Source of the DNA: Botryotinia globosa
Lineage: Eukaryota; Ascomycota; Leotiomycetes; Helotiales; Sclerotiniaceae
NCBI GenBank assembly: GCA_014898425.1
Contig: RCSZ01000012.1
Location: 1,426,001-1,490,000 of the forward strand
Length of the DNA: 64,000 nt
Direction: 5' to 3'
The position numbers and the translations under genes were made by a program. Under the pieces are notes generated by a model that did no database searches, had not been told where the DNA came from, and was given only the letters and a program-made list of their open reading frames with translations. This document shows positions 1 to 13,978 of this stretch, piece by piece; within the stretch, counting starts at the first letter, position 1, and the number at the start of each line of letters is the position of its first letter.

Positions 1-986
1 CGGGGTTTGGATCTGCAAAACACAAAAGTACCATAGAACGAAGCTGCTTCGACCATCCATTCATCGCACCCAGGGGACTTTTTTCCCAATCCACATCCAC
101 GGTAAATTGTTGAAATGGAGTCAACTCCATCGTCCGTGGTTCTGATATCCAATCGAAATTCTTCCGTTTTGACTTCTTTGCACCCCCTTCACGTGCTGCT
201 CCCAGCGTGCTATGTCGATCCATGTTACAAGTTGAAGACACTTCTTCAAAGAAGAATGCCTCGAGTCCCAGCTGGTGATCTGATTCTGCATGAAGAATTT
301 GCCCTGATATCAAAATGTATGGAAATCTGGGAAGGCAAAATTAACACTCTGAAGTCCAAGCCGCTGTGGAGTAGGTAAGGTTCGGTCAAATTGGAGCATC
401 AGTGGCGAGCGTCGAATTAATGATCCAACAATCAAACTGGTGGTAAAGTTCAGATTATTGTGATGATAATATAATTCTCATGATTATTGAAAAGCGATAA
501 TAGAACATCAAAAATTTCAGCTTGTCTAAAAGTGTCAACAACAAAAAGGAGGTTAGGTACTAGACTTGTGCGTGGCTGTGGTGGTCGTGTGAATTTGGAA
601 ACCTGGAAAAGCACTAATGAGTGTTCTAGTGTTCTAGAATGGCCTTAAGCTCGATTCAGTCGGAGTATTCAGTCCGTTTCAAAACAATTCACGTGAATGG
701 GGGGGGGGGGGGGGAGTCTAGATCATATTCTAAATTTATCCAAGTATTCAAGCAGTATAATCAATACATACTTTACTTGTTTTGTAGATTGGATCTTGAT
801 AAAGTTGTTGATGCTAAGTTCCCTGTTGACAGGCCACAAAAGTTCTTTGCAGCTAGGTATGCACACAGTATTGTTCTCACAAATGACGGCAAGAAGTCCC
901 AAGCGTGGCCAAAATTGGAAAAGTAATTGATGGGAAAATGGTTGGTATAAGTAACATAACATTGGCCACCAATCCACCCGAGCCCT
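1..986. other. intergenic, no supported gene
   Basis: No convincing gene is visible. Short open frames at 115-378 and 639-926 have no recognisable motif and no clear splice partners. A run of 16 G residues lies at 699-714. The left edge may hold the end of a gene outside the window, but nothing in it could be identified. Confidence 0.5.
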
Positions 987-2093
987 TTATTCATTCTCAT
1001 CAGTAGAAAGGATAATTCTCCCATCATTGTTGAATGGGTGGTCCTTCGAATAGCTCTCCTCATGAGGATGATCAGCTATACCAAATTTCAAATTATCCCC
1101 CTGCAAACACGAATCGCCAGATTGATAATACACAGGATGAAAAAGATGTGAATTACCGGCGGCATTGCGTCTTCTCTCAGTAATAATAGATATTGCATCA
1201 CCTAAAGTTGCCGGAGTATTGTGCCGTCTAAAATCAAACCCTCGGGAAAAAATATATTCTGTCCTTTCCGACTTGGTAAAAGTTTGGTCATAAAGATAGA
1301 TGAAGTCCGAAGGGTCATATCTCAGAAGATTTCTCACAAGACACCGGTACCATTCGCCATATCCCCACGCAATCTTCTCAATTGCTTGAGGTGTAAAATT
1401 GTACTGAGATTGTATGGTCGAATCCGATGGAAAAAGATCTAGTTCGAGGAGCTTGACCACATGCTGTAGGAATTCATTGAGCTGCAATATTTCAATTGTA
1501 TCAAATGATTCTATCAGACGTAAGCGAGGGTCAGATATGACCTCAACCGGAGGAGAAAACCAAGAGCCCATGCCACGGGTGCCCGAGAGACGACCGGGGT
1601 TGAATTGAACGTAGATTTCGTCGTGAAAAAGAGTAGCGTACGTCCAATAATTGTAGATGGCCCGACGTAAACGCCGTTGCTCATGAAGCCAAAGAAATCT
1701 CCTGTCCTGGTAGTCAAGACGCCATCTAAATTGCGGAAAGATCTCGACAAATCTGGAAGCAGCTTTGCCGAATTTCATCATTTTGCTCAATAACTGGATT
1801 GAGAGATGGGGATCGTCTGGAACTTGTATAATGCGATCGACGGCAATATTTCGGCGTGCTCCTGTGCCGACAATACTTCTACCTTTGGTTGAATCATCGC
1901 TCATGACCAATTTCACTAGGCTAGGAATTGGACCATATTCATTGTCCAATGCTTGCCTTATGATGGGCATACGTCGTCCACGTAGCGCATTGTAATTCTG
2001 TTTGGAAGTCTGGGACAAATGGAGAATATCAATGAGGTCGGAATACTCGTATATTCTCTGCAGTAACTCGGTTGAAAGATTCGCGATGGACAT
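987..2093 (-). CDS. F-box-like protein, function unknown
   Basis: Single-exon gene of 368 residues. The N-terminus (NLSTELLQRIYEYSDLIDIL, residues about 4-23) matches the first helices of an F-box, the Skp1-binding part of SCF ubiquitin ligases. The rest shows no WD40 or leucine-rich repeats and resembles the many lineage-specific fungal F-box proteins with unrecognised C-termini. I start at the ATG at 2093, directly before the F-box. The frame is open to 2177, but that segment is Lys/Asn-rich and looks like leader sequence. The C-terminus is His/Asp-rich. The substrate is unknown, and the F-box call rests on the short N-terminal match only. Confidence 0.7.
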   Translation of the reverse strand: MSIANLSTELLQRIYEYSDLIDILHLSQTSKQNYNALRGRRMPIIRQALDNEYGPIPSLVKLVMSDDSTKGRSIVGTGARRNIAVDRIIQVPDDPHLSIQLLSKMMKFGKAASRFVEIFPQFRWRLDYQDRRFLWLHEQRRLRRAIYNYWTYATLFHDEIYVQFNPGRLSGTRGMGSWFSPPVEVISDPRLRLIESFDTIEILQLNEFLQHVVKLLELDLFPSDSTIQSQYNFTPQAIEKIAWGYGEWYRCLVRNLLRYDPSDFIYLYDQTFTKSERTEYIFSRGFDFRRHNTPATLGDAISIITERRRNAAGNSHLFHPVYYQSGDSCLQGDNLKFGIADHPHEESYSKDHPFNNDGRIILSTDENE

Positions 2094-3275
2094 GTTGAAT
2101 ATGTGTATTTGGTACGTTTGGAATATTTTTGTTTTATTTTGTTTTATATGATGAAAGTTTTCTGAAAATATGGACAAACTGTCAGTATGTAGGTATGCTA
2201 AGAGATTTGCTAGTTCTGACTTTACTCACCTCTCTCTTATGTCGGACAAGCCTTCCGCTGTAGGAGGGGTTGCCGGTTAATTGTTGTTAACTTTCAATTG
2301 CTTCAACTCTGTACTTCCCGCTCTATTACCAGAAAGTCGATTGAATAGATTGGGTTTATCGGTATGTGATAAATACTGCGCTGTTGAAGAGCGCGAACCG
2401 CAGTGATGGATAGATAACCACCAAACGGCAACCGATTTATAAGAACCTAGATTTGGAACACCCCGACATTGGGGCTATATGAATTGCAGGTGGCATCTTT
2501 CAAGCTTCTGCGGTTTGAAAATGACAGTCTGACCCGACCGAACAGTGATTGATAAATCATGACGAACGTAGTTGCAGAGGAGGAAGCGCAATAGAGTCAG
2601 GAAGTGATGATGTCTATTACATCGCTTATGTAATAATCAGGATAAGGATCTCTATCGGGGACCTCGAATACGATAAGGTTACGAGATATCCCAAAACATC
2701 ACCACATTTCATAGATTCATTTTTCGTATTCTATTATTCCACCCAAGAGCCATGTTAATCAGACACTTAAATTCTCTATCTCTGCTTAAGTGGGGTATGA
2801 TGGCTTTAAACAAAAGTGATATATATATATATATTGATTAGCATTGCACACAAATAAAACTAGCTCTGGGAACAGAAATTCAAAGATAGCTCTTTTTGTG
2901 AAGCCAACGAAGGAAATGCAGACTTCTATAAGAATGCATTCGCTCTATCGAAAAGCTTTTAGTATCTCAAAGATATCAGAGTGAGGACCAAAATGAAGAC
3001 TGGTGTGGATTATCTTGTATCTTGACTATAGTAAGCTAATAAGACGCCCCCAAAATATGCAATCTCCAAAACATGGCATGGCCTGAAAATTCTAATAATC
3101 TCCCCTCGCAATACATGCGCAGCGTATCCGTAGCAATAGGCTTGTTGACCATTCTAGACATTCTCCCCAACCTTTCACCTAGACCAGCTCACGATCGCTC
3201 ATGAGTTCCATCACCGGGAATTTGCAAACTACAATCCTACCTGAGCGAATAATGATACCCCTTGCCCAAGGCTGT
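2094..3275. other. intergenic between F-box gene and HDAC 3' end
   Basis: Holds the 5' region of the F-box gene and the 3' flank of the deacetylase gene. A short (TA)n run lies at 2819-2835. The open frame at 2549-2758 shows no motif and is not called. Confidence 0.6.
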
Positions 3276-5759
3276 TTACACAAATTGAGTCTCCATCATT
3301 GTTGACATATTACCACCATCAATATCAGTGACCGGAATCTCATCCCCCATTTCCATAACCTGATCATCTACCGCTTTCTCATCAAACTTTGCAAGCATCC
3401 ACTTCTTTGCCCTCGGCTGATGTATCTGCAACATACTTGCCAAGTCCGTTTCTTCACTTCGCACCACCTTTCCAAATCGCTGTTTTTTAACCTTCCTAAT
3501 GCTTTCTTCGTCATTCCAACACGCATGTTTGTCAGCAACGTAAATCTCACTATTTGCCTTGTACCAACTACTTAGAGCTGAATCCGTTTCGCTCTTGACA
3601 GGTCGAAGGCTACCAGTTATAAAGGCAAGTATCCCGGCGAGACGATTGCGGCAATCTCTAGAGGTGAGTAACTGTTTGATACCAAGGTAAGAGTCGCCAA
3701 CGCCCATAAGCATGATATTATCTGATTCATAAAGTTGGATAAAATTGTCCCAAATATAGCAAAAAAGATCTTTCATTTGACTTTCGAGTTCAGTCATACC
3801 AGGGTGGGATGGGTAACGACTGGTGGAAGGGTGGGCAATGTCTGTGTTCAACGGGATGTTGATATCCATTACACCAATTTTATTTTCAATAGCCCAGGCG
3901 ATGAAATCATTAACTGGAGGTTCGACCTAATTTGATTAGCTAGGCAGATGCTATATAGCATATAAGGAGAGACTTACAACAAAGGCGTTATGCAAGGCGA
4001 TTTGAGCTGTGTCTGGATCGGGAGAAGCATACAATGTCGGACTAGAACAATCAGCAGACATCATTAATAAAAATGAAGAGGGGCCTTACGGATCATGAAC
4101 GATTATCAATAATCTATTCGCAAGATTGATATGCGGGGTAACCATAACTTGATTATCGAAGGATCTTGCAAGTTGATGCCGTTGAATCCACAAGGAAGTC
4201 ATCCGGTAGTTCGTCTTCAACGTATTACTTTGACCATTTCTGATTTGATCGTCAAGACGAAGGGCTCTTCTAAATTTTGGCTCCTTGTAGTCAACGACTC
4301 CAGATCGCATACATTGCCAATATTTAGATTGATAGTACTTGACTTCTTCGAAGACTCCGGCAGCGGTTCTATTCAATGGTGGAATAGGAAGTCTAATTGG
4401 TGGTTCTCCCATTAAAGTTTTGGCAACTGCAAGAGCAGATTGTGAGATTGCTGCTAAATTATAACCACCCTCGAGGCAGACTGCCACTTTTCCATCAGCA
4501 AGAGACATGAGCATATGGGTCATGTGAGAATAGCAGGCTGGGGTTACAAAACAACCTCCAAGTTCGTCACCCGCGGCAGCGTCAAACCCTGCAGAAATAA
4601 TGACCAGGTCAGGATCGAACTCTTGGGCAATAGGCATGACAATCCTTTGGAATGCTGCCATGTACTCTCCATCTCCCATACCTTGAGAGACCCATCCGAT
4701 ATTGACATTCTTGCCAAGGCCAGGTCCACGACCGACTTTATCATTACCACCGTCGGGAAGGCTAGGATCATCAGGTTGACCGGGATAGAATTGGCCATTG
4801 TCATATACATGGAGTGAGATATATAAGACGTTTGGATCGTCGTAAAACATGTTCTGGGTGCCATTTCCATGGTGGATATCCCAATCCAGAATCAACACCT
4901 TTCTACATATCTCAGGATAATCCGCCATACAGACTTTAGCAGCGATAGGCACGTTATTGAAGACACAAAATCCTAGTGCTTCGTTCTCTTCGGCGTGATG
5001 TCCAGGTGGCCGGATAATGGCAATAGCATTTTTTACATTCCCCACAACAACATGCTTGCAAGTTTCTATCGCACCACCTGCAGCGACAAGTGCAGCGTCG
5101 TAAGTACAAGGTCCAACATAAAGGGACTTTCGGCCAGTATCATATCTTTGATTTGCCTCGCGCAATTCTTCAGAGGTCATGCTTAACAAGGACTCAACCC
5201 AGTCATAATGGAATGCAGTATGTGCCAGGCAGATCTCGTCTTTTCGGGCTAATCTTGCCATGATACGCTGCATGTACTTGTTAGGTGATTCCTTGAGAAT
5301 TTTCTCGACGTTTTCCGCACTACCAGTATAGACTAAGCCAGCGTCTTTAAAGGCTCTCATTATATGTTCTATCCGTCTAGGGTCTTCTGGGTGTGCCGTA
5401 TTATCTGAATAGTCTCCAGAGGTGTGTAACTTCATTCGGTCGTCATAACAAACCCCAGAAGGGAGATATGCTTGACGTGGAATAGCTATAATCTTTGTAT
5501 CTTCTGATGATGATGAATATATTTCATCTTCTGGGTCATGATAGTCATAGGTTATTGCCATGTCTTCCGTAGTAGTTAGGACCCTGGGGTCAACAAATCC
5601 ATTACCATTGCTATTTGAAAACACTCCGTTAATAGATCCTGCATGGACATTTTCATGTAGTTGAAGCTGTTGCTGCTGTAAATGCATAAGCTCCTGTGTA
5701 TTCGGCTGCATATCTAGATCACTGCCTGACTGCAGTAACGGGGGTCCTAATGTGTCCAT
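3276..5759 (-). CDS. hda1: class II histone deacetylase (Hda1/Clr3-like) with C-terminal Arb2 domain
   Basis: Three exons (5759-4090, 4041-3978, 3926-3276) join in frame to 794 residues. The catalytic domain spans about residues 100-450. It has the zinc/charge-relay motifs PPGHH (252-256), DWDIHHG (293-299) and SAGFDA (389-394), and the tyrosine loop EGGYN (430-434). The C-terminal 250 residues are the Arb2-type domain that fungal Hda1/Clr3 enzymes carry after the deacetylase core. Known role: NAD-independent, zinc-dependent removal of acetyl groups from histone tails in the nucleus for silencing. The N-terminal 100 residues are low complexity with a Gln-rich run near 28-34. Both introns have clean GTAAG donors and TAG acceptors. 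All catalytic motifs are present, so it should be active. Confidence 0.93.
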
Positions 5760-7447
5760 TATTGACCGACCAACCCGTCACCAGGACCGGTATTCAGTAA
5801 ATGTTGAAGATAAACGACTGAAAGGTATGGCCTGTCATGCAAGAGGCGGAAATTATGCGACGTCAAATTAAAATAAAAGCCTTCACGCCTTAGCAGCAGG
5901 CAATGAGCTCTTTGGGTACGAAGCACCAAGATACTGAAATGCTGCAGTCTTTCTTGATATTGCGAGAATATATCTGGCCGGTCGAGGCCAAGAAACTATG
6001 AACCGTCAGAAGGTCTGTGAGTCTATCATGCAAGATTGAAAGAATAGACACACAACGCTGAAAAGTGCGATAGCATTGGATAAATACGGTCAAAGAAGAC
6101 TGGAGCTGGGTCATTGTGGATGGATCCACCCCAGAACAGTGGGAGATGCCCGGGGATGTGATATAGAAGCAGCCTGATAAATTGTATATACATACATACA
6201 TATCATCATCATCCAGAAAATCCTAACAGTACTCCATTCCCATATTACACAATGAGTTTTGGATCATAGGTGAATAGGTGAATAGAGAGAAGAAATAGGA
6301 AAGTCATGTGACCGAAATGTAAGGGAAGGACAGACAAAAGTTCTTTGCTATCTCTTGTAAAATCTAATAACGGAGTTGTATTTCTATAGAAGTTTCTTGA
6401 ATCCACTTGGTCCATACAAAACAACGATGATGGGGTGCGAGGAATGATTGTTGATTGAGAAGAGAAATGAGATATGTAAACTTACCGAGACAATGATGAA
6501 TGGGTATGGGATATAGCGGTTATCCGAAAGAAACAATAGTTCTCAGGTATTGGAAGCCGATAATTATGTAAGAGAATGGCTGGCAGTTCGAACGTTTGGA
6601 AAGAATGTTATCTCGAGTCCGGAAATATAATATTGTCGAGTTCACAAGTTTATGGATGGGTATTGTTTGTGAAGTTGCAGGAGAAGGAGAGATGGATTCC
6701 AAGTCGAAGCACCCGAGCCGACAAAAATGTTGTAGCCTGGCATTATAGGCAAGAACGTTAACCTTAGCACGTAATAATAAGTGCCTCTCTCTCACATAGC
6801 AAAATTCGGGACATCAAGAGAAGGTATTCTTTCAATATTTGACATCAAATCGAATAGTCATTATTTAGGTTTGATATCAAAACATAAATGTTCAACGGCT
6901 TATGCTTTTCTTAATGCTCATAAAACCAGGCATTGAAAGGTCTACTGATATTATAATTCAAGATCAAAATGTTATTATTATATAAATATCTAATGTTGTT
7001 TGATTGATGTAGGTCAGCGTACCGCTTTTTTTGGTCCATGTGGAGAGGTGCTGTGAGTCTTGACTTTAAGGGAGGTTCTGGCCTAATGTAAATCCGACCA
7101 AAGATTTCTTACTTCTCCATATTTTGAGCCCCTTTAAAGATTCTCATACAGTCTTCATTCGGCACTTACTTGTGTCAGCGATCAAGCTTGGCCAACCTGC
7201 CGAAAGCGATTGTAAGAAAGCAAAGATCCTGGGTCTCCAATCCAATGGCATGACTCGATCCGAAGTACATCTGACGACAAATATCACTTTCTGTATTCAG
7301 AAATAAAGGGGTTTATCATATTTGAAGTCCTTACCCAGTATAAAGAAAGGACAAGGGACGCAGCGGCACTCATATTCATAGGATTCCACCCCGACATACC
7401 TTCTGATATGGCGTCAGGTCAAGGTGGGAAGAGTTGGTAGATAATCG
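5760..7447. other. intergenic, no supported gene
   Basis: Upstream region of the deacetylase gene and distal 3' flank of GAPDH. Open frames at 5890-6201, 6520-6795 and 7124-7306 lack motifs and coding-like composition. I see no RNA gene. Confidence 0.5.
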
Positions 7448-7639
7448 TGTGGGCGGAAATCATGATCTCATACGTCACATCAATACCATCACGTATAAAA
7501 TGTGAAAAATTCACATGGTGAAGACGGTGTTTTGTTCTTGAGCTTGTTTTCATTCTTAACGCTATCATAAGGCATTCATCGTTACTCGGTAATAACTATT
7601 CATTTTAATGGAATTTGGCATCTGACATGGTATCAGAGC
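7448..7639 (+). mobile_element. possible Copia-type LTR relic with primer-binding site
   Basis: The 12-base string TGGTATCAGAGC at 7628-7639 matches the classic primer-binding site of Copia retrotransposons, complementary to initiator-Met tRNA. It directly follows a segment ending in CA (7626-7627). That segment can be read back to a TG at 7448 and contains TATAAAA near 7494, which gives a 180-bp TG...CA LTR-like unit. No gag-pol frame follows; the GAPDH 3' end begins 73 bases later. So this is at most a 5' LTR plus a few internal bases. The 5' boundary is a guess, and no second LTR or target-site duplication was found. Confidence 0.45.
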
Positions 7640-7712
7640 TTGCCTTTCAAGAGTTCTCTGCCAAATAGTGGTCAGAGTCTTCACTACTTCCTAAAGACTG
7701 GGCAAAAATTTC

Positions 7713-9019
<1,307 letters not shown>

Positions 9020-12000
9020 TTGTATGATTTTTTGGATGATTCTTGAGAAGATTTTGGAAAGGGAGACTTGATTGTTTATGTAGGAAAAGGAAGAAACGGA
9101 GGGGAAGGGGAAGGGGACATAATGTTGGTGGGGTCATTGTTGAATCAATTTTACGGTAGCGCCCCTCCTTTAGCGTGGAATGAGAGGATGTGGACCGTGC
9201 CGTGTCACGGTGTATTGGATGATCTGGATTTCTGGATTTCTGGATTTCTGGATCCCATCCCATCCCATCCCATGCCTCACTCGCCCCTCGCCCCTCGTCC
9301 CTCAAATAATGATTCAAATGCTGGGCTCGCTGGGCATGTACTACTACTTACTAGGTGTGTACTCTGCAACGCCAAGTTTTATGATCAAAGTCAGTCTTCA
9401 CTTGTTGAAGTATGAAGTACCTACGTGTTACTCTTGATCTTCTTGGTTTTGTTTGAGAGGTTGAAGTTATACCCAGCTAGGCATCTAGTATGAAGATTAC
9501 TTTTTATATACCTAGTCATTACAAGGTTTTGTCACTCGTATGATGGATGGCTGATAAACTTTCATAGCATCTGTTACTTGAGCTTACGTCTAGGTAGCTC
9601 ACATCCAACAAGAGGTGACATACGGGACATATGGGACATAAGCTCATAAGGTGATGGGACATGTGGAATATGGAACATATGGGATATACGGGACATCCTA
9701 CCCAACCTTGAAGTGTCTACATAGGTACTTAGTACATACTAACAAGCTTTGAGCACTGTAAGCTTCCATTTGTACGGACTAGGTAAGCAAGCATGTTGGG
9801 TATTGAGCTCTGAAGGACATACAGATGATACAGGAGTACTAGGTAGGTAGTATCCAAACGGGTGTCCACTGTCCAGACAGGTACTTGACGGCCACTCCCA
9901 CATCAGCCGTTTGCAAGATGGTTACCACTCCTACAAGTTATCGCTCGACTCCTCGAACCCCTCAATTACCATGGGTTGATATCTTGATATCTCGGAATCA
10001 GTCGCTGGATTGCTTTTACACCACGGTAACTCGGGTATGTAGAGTGAGACAATCGATTAGCGTTTATCCGTATCATCGCGATCCGAGGCGAAAGAATCTA
10101 TCTTCCATGGGATATCGAATTCTCATGGTATTTACAGAGAAGATACATAAAGTCCATCCATCCGGACATGCAGACATTGCGAAATCTCACCCCATCTTCC
10201 CATCTTCCCATCTCCCCATGGTTCAAACTTTCGCCTCTCAGATTTCTTGGTCTTTGAGTCCAAAGCAATGCTCTCGTACCGTATTGTGTCAGCCAATACT
10301 GAGCACAATGAATCACTCCACTCACTTCATACACGTGCTGTTTCGAGATTTTCTTCTTACATGATAACTGTCGAGTGAGTCAAATGGCTTTATAATAATA
10401 CTGTAGTTCTAATCACAATCAATTTCCTATCATCTCATCTCGTAAATTGATGAGGATGGGATACTGAGCTTTGCTGAATAAGGGATTAAATCTCTGGACT
10501 CCGTTCTCCTACGGCCTCATTTTCGGACTTTCTATTTTTCTCTGACAACGCCCCACGTACGGTGGGCAAGTTGTGAAAAGCTTATATTTACAGTAATTAA
10601 GGGTTGAGAAAACAGTTGCAGTCTGCAGAGAAGGCTTTTGGGACCGTGAAGGAGAAATGTACCTACACAAAGTATTATATGTAATAAATGAATGGTAGCC
10701 CTGGAGTCTGGAGATCCTACACACTCCGCTGCTTGCAAATGTAAGATACCTCTGCCGCGCGTGAAGAGGAAGCTGGAGAGGCACTTCTCACACAATTTAT
10801 GGTTCGAGCTTCCAGTGCCCAGATAGAGAAGATAAGCAGATGCCCGCAACTTCAATATTATAAATCAAAACTGTAACTTACTTCATATCAGATCACTTTT
10901 GCGAAAGGTACCAGGAGCAACTTGGAAACTGTGATTTAAAGTCACGTTTCTTGCGTTCACATGACTATCACCATGAAGCTGTACATATCTACCCAAGGTA
11001 GAGGTAGTGTCTACTCTGTATAGACTCACATCTCACTCCCCCTCTATCATATTCAAGGCAAAACTCGGGTCTCAAATAATCGATTTCATTCGATCAGAGG
11101 CAAGATCTATAGCCACTAGACCTTTATTACAGTGTACACCCGTGGACCCCAGGTCAACAGCTGTCGAAGGATATATCTCGGGCTAGCTGGTAGCAACCAT
11201 GTACCCCACAATTGAAGAACCGTGAACTCGTCCCCCATTTCAAGGTGCGGAATTGATACGAAATTCGAATCTATCTATAAACACTCTATCGTAGATTCGT
11301 AGAGTATTGGATCAAGATATATCGAAAATGATGTATGGGTGTAGAACTTGAAGACGGCGCCGGATTATTCAAATTGTTAATTACTGTGTCTATGCACCCG
11401 CTGACAAATGATGCAATCGCCAACCGCGGGATCTATTATCCATGCCATCGGTAAATTATTATTTTTTGTTTTGTTTTGTTTTTTTCCTCTTTTTCAACAT
11501 CGATATCGGAACATCTAATCAGATCATAGCGAACGAACGTTACTACCACGGCTGGGTACCTCACGGTGTATACATACATACAAATAGAGGTCCAATTCTT
11601 CCACAGTCCATTCCTTGGAGAGCAGAATGTTTACATCAATCTCTCATCAATATCCGATATTGTTTCATAGCAACCTCACCATCCAATCGACATTTGATAA
11701 TTTATAAACGTGCAAAAAATTTAATCATGGCCAACCGGATGACGTTGATTCGTCGAACTCAAGAGTCTTGAATTTCAACCAAATGAGGTTGCAACGAGAT
11801 CAAAAGAGCTGCAATCATGGCTTAGTAACTCATCATCTATTCTAGACCAGAAATATAAAATACTTCATATCTCGAGAACTTCAAATCCCCCAAAGTTGAA
11901 GATATAAACTTACCACGTGACTCTACAAAGTGGACCTCTAGTTCGCTTAACGAAAAGCGTCTCCAAAGTCATCCGATGCCCCATCCTCCACCACCCATTC

Positions 12001-12101
12001 CAACTCGTACGTAGCTCTATCCTCTACAATTTGTATCTACACTCGTCCGCACGCATAACACCTCTCGAAATCTCCAACCCATATTCTCCCCCGTCGCAAA
12101 C
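9020..12101. other. 3-kb intergenic region (GAPDH/COX5 divergent promoters)
   Basis: No supported gene. It holds short imperfect repeats: four copies of a CTGGATTT unit followed by CATCC units at 9222-9272, and a degenerate GGGACATAT-like run at about 9615-9700. Frames at 9885-10364, 10509-10855 and 11442-11771 show no motif and no splice continuity. Late in the region a pyrimidine-rich leader precedes COX5. Confidence 0.55.
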
Positions 12102-12951
12102 ATGCTCCGCACATCAATTGTCCGCGCCGCCACGGGCTCTGTGGTTCGAAACCAGGTTCGATGTGCTTCCACTCATGCGATCAGTAATCCTACTTTGGCC
12201 GATATCGAGAAGAGGTGGGAGGCTATGCCGCCGCAGGAGCAAGCCGAGCTTTGGATGAACTTGAGGGATCGCATGAAGGTTAATTGGGCCGAGTTGACTT
12301 TACAAGAGAAGAAGGCTGGTACGTGAGATTCTTTTTTTTGGTGGGACATATGGGGTTTATATACAGAGCTTTTGGAGAGGGGTTATATGCTTTGATAAAT
12401 GGCAAAGAGCTGCAGATTGAAGTTAGCTTCCCTTGTGAGCTATTGGGTGGGGGGTTGCGGAGGTATAGCATACTGGGATGGACATGGAGACTAAAATTGG
12501 GATTGAGATTTAGATTGAGGAAAACGACAAAGCTAACAGATATTGTGAACAGCTTACTACATTGCCTTCGGCGCCCACGGACCAAGAGCTCAAACCCCCC
12601 CAGGAGAAGGATGGAAGGTCTTTGGATACACAATGGGTGGAGTTGGTGTTTCTCTCGCCCTTTTCCTGGCAATTAGATCATTCGCAAAGGGATCTCCATC
12701 TACCATGAACAAGGAGTGGGAAGAGGCTACAAATGAATACTTGAGAGTATGTATAATCTTTTTGAAATCCTCACAAATCTCATTTTCAACCGGGCTCTCC
12801 GTCCTTGAGCTTGGGATCTATCCAAAATATTCAAGAATATAAAACTAACAACTCTCCACCACAGTCTCAAAACTCCGAGCCCATCAGCGGTCTTTCCTCC
12901 GAAGGATACTCCGGCCCCGGTCAAGTCCAATCTGCACCCAAGAAGAACTAA
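12102..12951 (+). CDS. cox5: cytochrome c oxidase subunit 5 (COX IV family)
   Basis: Three exons (12102-12318, 12553-12746, 12865-12951) give 165 residues. The first 25 residues are Arg/Ser-rich without acids, a typical mitochondrial presequence. The core matches the COX IV/Cox5 family: TLADIEKRWEAM, WAELTLQEKKAAYYIAFGAH, then a single membrane helix around VFGYTMGGVGVSLALFLAI and a charged tail on the intermembrane side. It is a nuclear-encoded structural subunit of respiratory complex IV in the inner membrane. Intron 1 is long (234 bases) and rather G-rich; splicing across it restores the family sequence exactly. The C-terminal exon is Ser/Gly-rich. Confidence 0.93.
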
Positions 12952-13978
12952 ATTCTCCCTCATACCAACTATACATAATGCCAGAAAAGAAAAGAATACA
13001 TACCCTACTCGGAACGGTGCTATTCGAAAAACTGCCTGCATACAAACTCTTATTTCTTTTGTTGGATGGATGTGAGCCTGGAGATGGATGGGACAGAAAA
13101 TGAATGGGGTCTGCATGAGATGATGAACGGAGATTGCTTGTAAAGGAAGTCTTGGCGGATGGACAGCATTGTTTTGTGCATAGAATTGGAGGGTGGGGAA
13201 ATAAATCGGGAGGGTGCGGGAGAGAAATGAGCGAGGGAGATGAAAGATCGAAGATCGAATTTTACAATGAACCTTTTTGTACAACAGTTCGTGAATGATT
13301 CCCTGTTTTTTCGCGTGCGTATGCTTAAAAGAACTGGTTTTTCCATATCATATCCTCAATCTGTAATGTTACATCACAGTATCGCATACATACGTGCGGA
13401 TGATACACGTAGGCAATCGTAAGATTCCAATACCATTTCCTCATTTCCACATCTAGATACCAGGCTTTCAAATACACGATTATTCGTTCACCATCACCCA
13501 CTATCACTATTACCTGCTTCCTGCTTGCCTATTTCCTTTCATCCTTGCTTCCATCAAAAACCCGCAAACATATGCGCCAAACTCCCTCCCTACCTCCGTA
13601 CATATACAGCGAAGTACTGTATCCATGTTGAAGGTGTGCAAATGGTGCAGGTGGATTGATCACGAAAGTGAAGTTAAAATCAAAATCAAAATAATCAGAA
13701 TCGGGATCAGATTGTGGCAACCAGCTTCCTCCATCTCCGGTGGAGACACGAGATTGTTCTTTGGCCTTTTTTCTTTTCCGAAGTAATCGATGAATCAGCC
13801 CTGGTTTGAAGTCCGGGTTTCTCTTCTTTTTGCTTTTTGCTTTGTGTTCTTTTTCTTGATTTGTTGGGCTGCGGATTTAGTTGATCTGGGGTGCTGGACG
13901 GCTACGTTTTCTGCAGGATGTGATGGAGACTCGACGGTGAGCTTCCCATCTTCCATTTCGCATTCCATATCTCAGACC
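12952..13978. other. intergenic between convergent cox5 and clpX
   Basis: 3' flanks of two convergent genes. Frames on the minus strand at 12727-13720 have no motif and overlap the COX5 exons. No terminator-like or RNA structure was recognised. Confidence 0.55.

Noticed and set aside
9885..10364. 159-residue frame in the GAPDH-COX5 gap
   Set aside because: No motif, no membrane or signal pattern, no splice partner, and an opposing frame of similar quality overlaps.
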